Source of the DNA: a virus
Length of the DNA: 36,873 nt
Direction: 5' to 3' (one strand)
Virus record (IMG/VR): IMGVR_UViG_3300007609_000047
Span: 1 to 36,873 of that record
This document shows, one piece after another, positions 20,813-30,100 of the stretch (within the stretch, counting starts at the first letter, position 1; every line of letters begins with the position of its first letter). A program made the position numbers and the translations under genes. The notes beneath the pieces are model-generated. The model searched no databases, was not told where the DNA came from, and worked only from the letters and a program-made list of their open reading frames with translations.

Positions 20813-23274
20813 GGTAATTTTTCTCCACGTTGCGGAAATGCAAGGTATTTATCCTCAAATTCTCCGTCTATTACATCTATTATATATCTATCTGCTACAA
20901 AGTCAATAGATTTAAAATCAAAGCTACTTGCTCTGATTCTTGCCATTATGCTGTCTCCTCTACCCGGCTTGGCATAGCATAAAACTAGAGCCTTGGTATA
21001 ACCTAATTCGTATTGTGCGGTATCTTGAATACTTCGCATCCATAAAGGAAGATATGTTCTATCTTGATCTCCAACACTTTCTATTCTTTCGCGCATATTT
21101 CTAACACTGTTAGGAAATATTCTTTGATGATCTGCATCACTTACGAACGGAATATCACTATCTATACTAATTGCATCATAGCTTACTAATACTTTGCTTT
21201 CTATGTTATCTTTTAACTCTACTGTATCCTTTATACTTTTTCCGTTTTTTTCGTATTCATCGATTACATCCACATATATAACTTCGTATATCGTCTCTTG
21301 TGTCGTAAGGTCTTTTGCTTTGGCTTTTCTAAGATTTCCAAATCGAAAACGTTTTCTGTAATGGTTTCTGCTAATAGCCTGAACATAATTTACAGCTTCT
21401 ACACTTTCTATGCCGGCATAAATTAAAACTTTTAAATCTGATTGCACACTAAAGTTTGTATCTCCGTACCTGAAAAGATCGTTAGGCTCAAAAATAGTAG
21501 CATCGGTAATAAAATTAAACCAATCAAGTCTTTTTTCTTTAGATTGTAACGCTCGTAAATATAAATTCGCAAAAGTTTTTTCGCCTTCTGCATTTACTGT
21601 GATAGCGAAAGTTCGACTTTCTTCTGCAAAATTAGCATAGTCGGATGCTTTTATTGTAATGTCAAATTTTCTATCAAATGTTGTAGTAGCTCCGTCGAAT
21701 GTGGTATTAAAAGTTCGTGAACCGCTAGAATCAACCAGACTCGAATCAGCATCGTAAAATCTAGTTAACCCTAAGCTGTCATCATCTGCAAACTGTTGTA
21801 CTTTTCCTTGTATTACGCCTGTTGGTAAAAATGAAAGCCCAGGAGGAAGATCTCCGTCTACTAATTCATAGTTCACTCGTCCTCCATAAATTGTCGATTC
21901 TGCTTCAACACTTAGCAAACTAGGACGATTTGGTTGAATAGTTCCTAGGTCCGAATCTGTCTTCCAAGTTATTGTGCTTTCAAGTTCTCCTAGCAGGTCA
22001 AGAGTGAATGTGCGAGAAGCAGACGAAAATTCCGGAATCCAATATTCTGTATCAGTATTCGGCGGAATATTTCTATGTTCCTGAATACATATGTAAATTA
22101 GTCCTAGAAATCTAACAGCTTGATCGGGTTGATATGTTTCCTGTGAACTCCAGTCTCCAACTAGTGTGTAATCTGTTGTTACTGTGGCATCTAAATTTAT
22201 CGCAACTACTGTAAATTTATATGATTTTGTAATAGCAGATTGGTACGGGACAGCACCTGAAATATCGCCAGTAACACTATCTAATGATACACCCGGCGGC
22301 AACGTGCTAACACTTCCGTCAGGATTCGATTCTTGTAACAAATACGCTGTTGTTCCTCTTAAACTAGGAGGATCATATACATCTAACGGAATTGTGAGAT
22401 AGTTATTCGCTCGCCATCTTCCCAAATACGGATCAGTGATCCAGAATGGAAGTCTATCAGAAGTATTATCTGCTTGAAATAGATTGGTATCGACCTGAAC
22501 AATATTGTTATCTGCTTTTAAAAATTCTTCAGTAACTACATAAATTTTAAACAAACGAGTTACCACATTCCTACCATCAGTGACGGCAACAGTAAATGCA
22601 TATGCTCTACTTAATTTTCTTGGAACTCTGCTTGTTTCTGTATAATCGAAATTATTAAGATCGTACAAATACGAATCATAGCCGTTGGTATTTAAATTTC
22701 CTATGTCTAGAGGAGCAACATCAAACGAACCTGTGTCGTATGCACCTGTGTTATCATTGTTAAACACGATAGAAAATACCGGATCGGTAAATCCGGAAAT
22801 TCTTCCGGATCGTGAAATGCTTAGTCCTGGTGGTAATTGCCCTGCATTTGGAAACAAATAAAATTCCAGGCTGTCTCCGGCAACAATGTCCGGGTCAACC
22901 ACTTCAAGTTGAAAGTCTACAAAAGCGTTATCTAAAACAAAGTAGGCATCGCCGTTGCCAACATTTAGAAATCCTTCCGGAGTGACCCATTCTGGAGCAT
23001 CAGAACCATCAACTGAAATTTTAAATGTTCTATCTTTTTCGTCAATTCCGTCACTTGCACGAATAACAAATCGACTCTCGGTAAATTTTGTTACTTCAAC
23101 CGGAGTTCCTACTATTAAAGAATTAAAAATTCTTAATCCTCTAGGAAGATTGCCAGCAATGATGGTATAAGTTACCGGACCAGAATCAGATGTTGCAGAA
23201 ATAGGAATGCTTACGGTTTGTCGTTCGGCGTATATCCCTAAGTCGCCTGCTGGAGTAACCCAATTAACTGCCAA
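20809..23274 (-). CDS. Virion protein with tandem Ig-like (He_PIG/cadherin-like) domains
   Basis: 821 residues. At least four Ig-like repeats carry the He_PIG hallmark LPxGLxxxxxGxIxG: LPRGLRIFNSLIVG, LPPGLSISRSGRISG, LPPGVSLDSVTGDISG and LPPGLSFLPTGVIQG, each followed by a strand ending in a Thr-Phe-x-I/V repeat (DRTFKISV, SRTFAITV). The C-terminal 250 residues are different (LDWFNFITDATIFEP; NHYRKRFRFGNLR), mixed alpha/beta. Ig-like domains on phage virions bind cell-surface glycans or strengthen fibres. Lies in the tail-fibre region; structural identity is strong, exact position on the particle unknown. Confidence 0.8.
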   Translation of the reverse strand: MAVNWVTPAGDLGIYAERQTVSIPISATSDSGPVTYTIIAGNLPRGLRIFNSLIVGTPVEVTKFTESRFVIRASDGIDEKDRTFKISVDGSDAPEWVTPEGFLNVGNGDAYFVLDNAFVDFQLEVVDPDIVAGDSLEFYLFPNAGQLPPGLSISRSGRISGFTDPVFSIVFNNDNTGAYDTGSFDVAPLDIGNLNTNGYDSYLYDLNNFDYTETSRVPRKLSRAYAFTVAVTDGRNVVTRLFKIYVVTEEFLKADNNIVQVDTNLFQADNTSDRLPFWITDPYLGRWRANNYLTIPLDVYDPPSLRGTTAYLLQESNPDGSVSTLPPGVSLDSVTGDISGAVPYQSAITKSYKFTVVAINLDATVTTDYTLVGDWSSQETYQPDQAVRFLGLIYICIQEHRNIPPNTDTEYWIPEFSSASRTFTLDLLGELESTITWKTDSDLGTIQPNRPSLLSVEAESTIYGGRVNYELVDGDLPPGLSFLPTGVIQGKVQQFADDDSLGLTRFYDADSSLVDSSGSRTFNTTFDGATTTFDRKFDITIKASDYANFAEESRTFAITVNAEGEKTFANLYLRALQSKEKRLDWFNFITDATIFEPNDLFRYGDTNFSVQSDLKVLIYAGIESVEAVNYVQAISRNHYRKRFRFGNLRKAKAKDLTTQETIYEVIYVDVIDEYEKNGKSIKDTVELKDNIESKVLVSYDAISIDSDIPFVSDADHQRIFPNSVRNMRERIESVGDQDRTYLPLWMRSIQDTAQYELGYTKALVLCYAKPGRGDSIMARIRASSFDFKSIDFVADRYIIDVIDGEFEDKYLAFPQRGEKLP

Positions 23275-23284
23275 GTTGGTCTCC

Positions 23285-23941
23285 TTACCCTATTACGCCG
23301 CAATCTAAAACAAGAGTACCTTCGAATGTTAAAGTTCCGAAATCGATATTAGAAGTCGCAAGAGATAATTGAGTAGTATACTTATATTGTGCATCTGAAT
23401 CAAAATTTGTAGCAGGAGTTGCTGATTCTCCAGGAAGAGGCACTGGGTTGCCTCCGGGAGCTGTGACTTCTCCTAACGGACCAAAATCGTAATATGAAAT
23501 TATTTCTGTAAAAGGAAGACTTGTTGTAAATCTTATGTCTGACCCGCCATTGGTGCTTACAATAATATCTTTGGTTTCGGTAATCGCTGTTGCAGAAGCT
23601 CTACCTCCCATCGTTAGTCTAGGAAAAGCAGATGCTCTTACAGTACCAGAATCAGTGTCAATTTGTACAAATGCATCAGGTGCATCGTTGTTTATAATAA
23701 TACTTTCGGGGTTATCTACTAAATTAATATTATCGCCGCCGACGATGCTTTTAAATTCTAAATTTCCGTCAACTTTTTGTCTAAAAACACCAGCACCATT
23801 AATTCCAACATTGCTAGCTGTAAGACTGAGTTCGGTATCTAACTCGCTAAAGTTAGCATTAACTTTCTCAAATGCGGTGCGTAGATCGTCGCCTAGTCCG
23901 TCATTTACTCTGTTGCCGATGTTTATTGTTTGAATTGCCAT
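23285..23941 (-). CDS. Tail-fibre-like protein with shared N-terminal module
   Basis: 218 residues. Starts MAIQTINIGNRVNDGLGDDL, then RTAFEKVNANFSEL, the same module found in the next three genes. The remainder is beta-rich with a Gly/Pro-rich region near residue 160 (GGNPVPLPGES) and a small terminal domain. Probably a short fibre or fibre-tip subunit. A GGTAAATA box and AGAGAG site precede it. Confidence 0.75.
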   Translation of the reverse strand: MAIQTINIGNRVNDGLGDDLRTAFEKVNANFSELDTELSLTASNVGINGAGVFRQKVDGNLEFKSIVGGDNINLVDNPESIIINNDAPDAFVQIDTDSGTVRASAFPRLTMGGRASATAITETKDIIVSTNGGSDIRFTTSLPFTEIISYYDFGPLGEVTAPGGNPVPLPGESATPATNFDSDAQYKYTTQLSLATSNIDFGTLTFEGTLVLDCGVIG

Positions 23942-23960
23942 TTATATGCTCTCTTTATAG

Positions 23961-23968
23961 TATTTACC
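23961..23968 (-). promoter_or_regulatory. Putative late promoter for the 218-residue fibre gene
   Basis: Minus strand GGTAAATA, 19 bp upstream of ATG 23941 and just after the stop of the 326-residue gene; AGAGAG lies between. Confidence 0.35.
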
Positions 23969-23969
23969 G

Positions 23970-24950
23970 TTAAGTTCCTATCACCATAAAATGAAAACTA
24001 TAACTACCGATGCTTTCATCTTGGAAAGGCACAACGGTCCCGCCACCCGGACCTATAGAATCAGTTACAACTCGCCATGCCTGGATTCTAAAACCGTTAG
24101 TTGATAAAGAATAAACTCCGCTAAATCTAGGTTGCGCGCCAGTATCCATAACAACATTAACCACATAGTCGTCGTTGCTCATTGGAGTATCGAAACTAAT
24201 GAGCAAGTCGTTGCCAACCGTCGATACTGTAAAATTGCCTGAACTATTTCTTATACTAGTACCGTCGAGTTTGCCCCAGTGTGTAATGATATTTCTACCT
24301 TCAACATTGGCAGGAATTGTGCCAGTTAAATTATCTGCTGAAATTGTTCCATTCACACCATCCACCAATACGGTGCTGTCATCTGCAAACACGCTACCTT
24401 CTATATCTAGTGTTTGTGTAGGTAATACTGGAAGTCCGTTATTTTGTATTGCGACGCCTACAATAGAAGCATAATCTAGATCGTTTGTGAGATCGCTCAG
24501 AGCACTAGGTATAGTAGGAGTGTCGGTGATTTCATCGTAGCTTACAGTGGCTCCAACATCTGCACCGCCTATTTGCAGTTTACCGTCTACAATGCTAAGG
24601 GTAGTGCCGCCTAGGTCAATAGTGCTGCCACTAAGGTATAGATCACGGAAACGGTTTGTTGCACTGCCTAAATCTGCATTCAAATTTCCTGTAGGTAAAA
24701 TATCTCCACCTACAGTTAAGTTGCTGGTTATTGTGGTTGCTTGATCTATGACTACGGCACTGCTATCAGTTGTGGTAAGTGTGCTGCCTGTAAATTCAAA
24801 AGCACCTAGATTTAGATCTGTATCTAAATTTAGTCCTAGTTCTGTGTATAGTTCATCGAAATTAGCATTAATTTTAGCAAAAGCAGAGCGTAAATTATCA
24901 CCTGTTCTATCGTTTGCTGAAGTTCCTACGTTTACAGTTTGTTTTGTCAT
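23970..24950 (-). CDS. Tail-fibre protein with shared N-terminal module
   Basis: 326 residues. The N-terminal module VNVGTSANDRTGDNLR, then AFAKINANFDELYTELGL, is followed by a fibre shaft (LGSATNRFRDLYLSGSTIDL), one copy of the FADDSTVLVDGVNGTI repeat (about residues 189-205) and a unique beta-rich C-terminal domain ending FHFMVIGT that may contact the receptor. It lies 3 bp after the 732-residue gene. The shared module suggests it docks to the same baseplate or fibre site as its paralogues. Confidence 0.8.
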   Translation of the reverse strand: MTKQTVNVGTSANDRTGDNLRSAFAKINANFDELYTELGLNLDTDLNLGAFEFTGSTLTTTDSSAVVIDQATTITSNLTVGGDILPTGNLNADLGSATNRFRDLYLSGSTIDLGGTTLSIVDGKLQIGGADVGATVSYDEITDTPTIPSALSDLTNDLDYASIVGVAIQNNGLPVLPTQTLDIEGSVFADDSTVLVDGVNGTISADNLTGTIPANVEGRNIITHWGKLDGTSIRNSSGNFTVSTVGNDLLISFDTPMSNDDYVVNVVMDTGAQPRFSGVYSLSTNGFRIQAWRVVTDSIGPGGGTVVPFQDESIGSYSFHFMVIGT

Positions 24951-24953
24951 TTA

Positions 24954-27152
24954 TTACGCTCCAGTTCCGCCGTTCAATGCTTTCACAAGTGTTGCTAATC
25001 TATCTAATGCTTCACCTACAGTTGTTGGAGCATCACCGTTCCAATCACCAGGTGTTGCAGGATAATATGTTAACGTTCCATCAATTCCATTTACCAACAG
25101 TGTCGAGTCATCGCCAAAAACTGATCCTATAAATGATCCTCTGATATCGTCAGAATGTACAGGACCTACTATTAATCCTTCAGCACCATCTACAAGTTTG
25201 GTAGAGTCATCTGCAAACACCGATCCGGTCATATCTCCTGTGTGATAACCGGTTAAGTTCCCTGTGATTACTGCATTAGCAATATTGACCAAAGATGTAT
25301 TTGATGTTCCTATATTGATAACGCCGTTTTCTACACTGCCAGCACCACCTACTATAGTGACGCCGCCACCGTTACCAGCACCACCTGTGCCGCCACTTAT
25401 TGTTGTTAGACCACCGTTACCTGCACTTCCGACACCTCCGCCGAAACTTGCATTACCGCCCACTGAACCAGTCCCTCCGGAAATAACTAATCCGCCGCCT
25501 GGACCGCCCGACCCAGTTCCACCGCCAATGCTTACCACGCCGCCAGTTCCTGCTGTTCCTGTACCGCCTCCTATAACAACCTGACCTCCAGTATCAGTAC
25601 CGTTAGCGGCTCCTATAGTAATTGTTTGCCCGGTAGCATTTAAATTTCCGCCTTGACTAATAATAAGATTGGTTTCTATTACACTTGTGTCTACATTACC
25701 AACAATCTTACCTTCGACTGCATCTACCAGTTTAGTACTATCATCAGCAAATATTGATCCTGTAACATCGCCTGTATGATAGCCAGTTAAGTTTCCTGTT
25801 ACATTACCTGTTACATTTCCAGTTAGGTTGCCCGTGATGTCTCCTGTAACATTTCCGATTAAATCACCAATAAATCCGCCAGGGGCATATATTTCTTGAT
25901 TTGTAGCATCAACTAAAATAGACGAATCATTTGCAAAAACACTTCCGGAAATATCAATGTTCGGATCAACCCCAACGGTCAACGTATCAGTAGCAGCATC
26001 ACTACTCATAACTATTCCGTAGCCTTGTACAAATGTAAATGTGTCGTTTACAGAATCCGATTCGATAGTGTTTATCAGTAAATCGCCCGAGATTACAAAT
26101 CGAGTAAATGCCGATGTAGGGACCACCCCTGGATTTACCTGTATCTGCACCTCGCCGTCTGTTGTGTTCGCACTGATACCGAAGCTGCCAGTTACTGATA
26201 AAATACCTGTGTTTGTTATTTCTATATCACCCGATGTGCTATCTACTACAATTCCGCTTCCGCTTGCTCTAGAATCCGGCAGAGTAGTACTATTAGTCAC
26301 ACTAGTTACACCACTATTTGTAACAGTGATACTACCGGTTGATGTGTTAACATTTATTCCTGAACCTGCTATTAATTCAGTAACACCGGTGTTGTCGATG
26401 GTAATGCTTTCTGCCGAACTATCAACAGTCAGTTGTATAGCGGTTCCGCTTATCAGATTCAAACTATCTACGAATTCGTCAGCAACAATTACTTGATCAT
26501 TGTCAACTTGTACTTCTTTGAAGAATGTTTTGTTTAAGTCAATTATTAATTGTCCATCAACAGTTGAATTAAGTGGAAGATCTACAGTTTCCCCAATTCC
26601 TTTAATTTGAGCGGCACCTAGCCATAATCCGTTAGTTTCGCCTATGTCTTCGATATATTCTCCAAGATGCAATTCTTTCCATCTATAAAAAGAACTTCCC
26701 AAACTTAGTGTTGTTGTTTCGCCTGGTATGATGCTTGATTCGAAATTTTCAAAGTCGAGTGCGGTAAAATCAGTCAGTCCTTGAATGGTGCCGCCGCCGG
26801 AAGCGTATGCATCAAAGCCTGAGCCGTCTACTGGAGCGGTTTGAGAAGAATCGGTATAAAGATCAACTTCGTCCTCGCTAACTCGTCCGGCATAGTATGT
26901 ATTTCCGTCTAATTGACTTATTCCTGTGTTGTTTATAAACACCTGCTGTCCGCTAATAATGCCGGATTGATTTGAAGTTAATACAATTCGAACCGGATTA
27001 TCTAGTTCAACATGTGCAATATCAAATGCAATTGTTCTTCCTAAAGAACTTCCAATTATTGTGAAGTTTTCATTAATTTGTTGAAAAGCTTCATAAACAT
27101 TGCTCCAAAGAATCGGTGGTGCACCAATGCCGATGCTATTATCGTATGCCAT
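24954..27152 (-). CDS. Glycine-rich tail fibre/adhesin with repeat modules
   Basis: 732 residues. A variant N-terminal module (LWSNVYEAFQQINENFTIIG) is followed by alternating beta-structured repeats (ITVTNSGVTSVTNS), a run of NVTGNLTG-type repeats, four copies of the F-A-D-D-S-T-x-L-V-D module and a glycine-rich stretch (about residues 515-605: VVIGGGTGTAGTGG and related). Regular Gly-rich runs of this kind form polyglycine-II sandwiches in the gp38 adhesin of T2-like and S16 phages. The last 40 residues are helical (TTVGEALDRLATLVKALNGG). Likely part of the host-recognition apparatus. Starts 1 bp before the giant fibre gene's stop. Confidence 0.8.
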   Translation of the reverse strand: MAYDNSIGIGAPPILWSNVYEAFQQINENFTIIGSSLGRTIAFDIAHVELDNPVRIVLTSNQSGIISGQQVFINNTGISQLDGNTYYAGRVSEDEVDLYTDSSQTAPVDGSGFDAYASGGGTIQGLTDFTALDFENFESSIIPGETTTLSLGSSFYRWKELHLGEYIEDIGETNGLWLGAAQIKGIGETVDLPLNSTVDGQLIIDLNKTFFKEVQVDNDQVIVADEFVDSLNLISGTAIQLTVDSSAESITIDNTGVTELIAGSGINVNTSTGSITVTNSGVTSVTNSTTLPDSRASGSGIVVDSTSGDIEITNTGILSVTGSFGISANTTDGEVQIQVNPGVVPTSAFTRFVISGDLLINTIESDSVNDTFTFVQGYGIVMSSDAATDTLTVGVDPNIDISGSVFANDSSILVDATNQEIYAPGGFIGDLIGNVTGDITGNLTGNVTGNVTGNLTGYHTGDVTGSIFADDSTKLVDAVEGKIVGNVDTSVIETNLIISQGGNLNATGQTITIGAANGTDTGGQVVIGGGTGTAGTGGVVSIGGGTGSGGPGGGLVISGGTGSVGGNASFGGGVGSAGNGGLTTISGGTGGAGNGGGVTIVGGAGSVENGVINIGTSNTSLVNIANAVITGNLTGYHTGDMTGSVFADDSTKLVDGAEGLIVGPVHSDDIRGSFIGSVFGDDSTLLVNGIDGTLTYYPATPGDWNGDAPTTVGEALDRLATLVKALNGGTGA
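25340..25610 (-). repeat. Glycine-rich repeat block (possible polyglycine-II sandwich)
   Basis: Encodes about 90 residues with G-G-G-T-G and I/V-S-G-G-T-G units repeated seven or eight times in the 732-residue fibre. Visible on the plus strand as repeated CCRCC-rich segments. Variation between units is in the spacer residues. Confidence 0.7.
25785..25875 (-). repeat. N-V-T-G / N-L-T-G short repeats in fibre gene
   Basis: About eight near-tandem 12-base units encoding GN[VLI]TG or GD[IV]TG, giving a regular beta-type shaft. The same gene resumes the motif (GNLTGYHTGDMTG) near 25230-25262, so it frames the glycine-rich block on both sides. Confidence 0.7.
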
Positions 27153-30100
27153 TTATGATCTCCCTACCGCTACTTCAATTGTGCCAACATGTTCTGAATT
27201 ATAGTTTTCCAATGCTTTTCCTAATATTGTACCTGTCTTTGCGTCACCTATTACAGCACATGCAACACCTTGGATTTCGCTTGTGGTAATAAGATCACCT
27301 TTTTCGATTTTGCCAACCACTTTGCACAACACTCGTCCTGCTAGTGCTAAAAGATTTTTATCTCCTGGACATGCACCATTCATAATGTATGCTGCATTAT
27401 TAGAAATAACCCCGGCTACTTTTGTATCTGCATATTTTGTTGTTGTAGTGACTTCTTTATCGCCACCGAATATTAACACAGTGCCTGCTTCGTATACAGC
27501 ATCGCCTTCATAATATTCTGCAAGATCAGCAGCATATGTAGCTTCAAATGTACTGTTCCCGACCAGTGTCCACGAGCCTTCTATAGATCCAGCTTCACCT
27601 TCGCCTCCGGTTGTAATTGCGGTTGTATTAACCTGCGAACACTCTATAGGTGCTAAACCTTCACCGTTCTGAGATCTAAAAATGTGATCGTCGTTCCAAT
27701 ATTCATTTCTGGCATCACTAGCAAACTCGCCATCGAATAACAATATACCGCCAGCTCCGGGAGTAGCGTCAGCAACCTCGCCTCCGTAGGTATACATTTG
27801 ATTGTAACCACCACTTGCAGTTGTAGAACTATCAATTACAGGGAATCCATCTATATGTAGTTCTGATAAATCTGCAATTCTTGCACCAAAATCTCCATTT
27901 ACATTTCTAACTATAAGTTTACTGGCTTCTGGCGCCGCCGCGGTTCCTACAGCCATATCTATTATAGAATAGTCTCCGTCACTCGAAGACGAAGAAGAAT
28001 TGACTCTTCTAAGGAATCCCGTACTTCCGTATTGATTTTTCTTGATTGCCCCACCGAGGTCAACAACATTAGCGAACGTTACTTCACCGACATCGCCGGG
28101 AGTAGTAGCAGAATTACCAAGAACTGATCTTGCAGCTAGTGTTTCTAGTTTACCTCTTACAATTCCGTTATCTGTAAGTTCAATCCAACCATCTGTATCA
28201 TCAAATTCGGCACTATTAAAGCTTGCTATGCCTAGGGTTGCTTGAATAGTCTGTTCGTCTCCAGTTTGTGCCGAAGCTCTAGTACCAGCTTTATTCATAT
28301 TAAGTTTACTTTGCAATATAGCTTCTGAAGTAAACTCTGTATTGTCTGTTGGAAGTTTTATATTTGCATCGATTATGGTGTCATTATTAATTTGAACATT
28401 GATTTGATTCAACGAAGAATCAACTCCTGTCCTTAAATCAAACGTAATATCTCCAATTACCGTTGCATTTACTGAATTATTTCCATCGCCCGTAAAGACT
28501 AAAATATCTGATGAAGACGTATTGTTGCCTGCGTAATCTTGGAAATTTTCAAATGTCAAACTTCTTAAATTTACAGCATCTTGCGGATTTGCTGGATCTG
28601 ACAATAATACAATTTTGTTATTGCCCAGGCTCATGTTTTCACGCATTGGCAATTGACCAGACAACGCCATGAAACCACCAGTTAACGATGGAATCATATT
28701 TTCATCTGGAACAAGTGCGCCGCTGTGTGTGACACCTAGCCGTTTGTCGATATAACCTCTAACAGCGTTTTCTGTAGGAACAGTATCAGTTGCATTGTCT
28801 ACAAAGGTATTGTCGACTGAAAATTCAGATACCGCAACACCTCTTTTAAATCCAATACCATCTAAATTTGATAATGCGATTGCCGCAGAAAATGTAACTC
28901 GACCAGTTCCTTGATCTACAGTAAAGAACGGTCCAACACGGAAATTACCAAATTGGTCAGTGGTTACGTAGAATACACGACCAACATCTCGCTCGTCAAC
29001 TTCGCCTTCTTGGTCGACAGGGTTAACCGGACCTCCGAAAATTTCATTAGGATAGTTTGTGTCTGCATATGATCCTGTTCCTATTTCTAATAGATCATGA
29101 GAAGTAACACGAGTTAACGAAATTCTAATAGTAAGTCTGCCTTCGGCGCCCAAAGTTCTAATAGGAACTGCACCTTTTGCATTGTAAGAACCTTCGTACT
29201 CTATTAATGAATCAACTAACGGTCTATTTAGAGTTACTCGCCCAAATGCTTCACCAGTAGCCACTGTATTTTCATACGCAGTTACAATATATTCTTCTCC
29301 TTTAAAGAGAACTTTACACCCGAGTACTCGAGATTCTTCTTCTACAGGAACGGCTGTAACCGCAAAAAATTCGTCGCCTGGACGACCGTATATGAGTCCT
29401 ACCTTAGCAGAACTGGTATTTCCGCCTCCCTCAGTAATAATTTCTTCTGTTCCGGCTAAATTAGGCGGAGCAAAACTAATAGTAAACTTAGTCGATCCGG
29501 CCCCTACACTGTCGGGGTCGGGATCAAATACAAAGTACTTTAATTGATTCGATAGCCCAGTCGGAAAAATATCTTCATCGTTATTGGTAGCAAACCCGAT
29601 CGAATCGCCCTGACTAAAACCGTGAGCACCGGATGTTGTAAATACTGCAGGGTTAGGAGCACTATCAGTTTGAATTGTAACATCGGTAAGTGATACAAAT
29701 TCACCAGGTTGCGCTAAAGTAAGATCTATATAATCATAATTTTCTCTTAATATTGTGTCGGTTATTCCGTCCACACTATAAACATGCTTTCCTGAACCAG
29801 TATCATCTAAACTTACAGGTGCGCCATCTCTGGTCTCTGCTATTCTAAAACTTAATGTTTCTAATCCCTCCGGAGAAACAAAATACACCGTGTCGTTGTC
29901 TATACCAACAGGAAGTGTTCCTGAACTATCGAAAATCAGTGAGTAGTTTACTGTTAATTTATGAGGAACAACAAATTTAGTTGTAAAAATACCCCCTGTT
30001 AATGTTAACGCACTGCCGCCGACAGCAGCACTGAGTTTTACTCTTTGATAGTCTACTAATTCTGTAACAAAATATGTTACTCCCTCAGTTAACCCGTTAG

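Noticed and set aside
25264-25584. Proline-rich plus-strand protein opposite the glycine block
   Set aside because: Pro-rich peptide is simply the complement of Gly codons; no gene signals.
26041-26496. Plus-strand frame of 151 codons opposite the fibre gene
   Set aside because: Composition (Ile/Val/Pro/Ser) is the mirror of repeat-rich fibre coding; no start signals.
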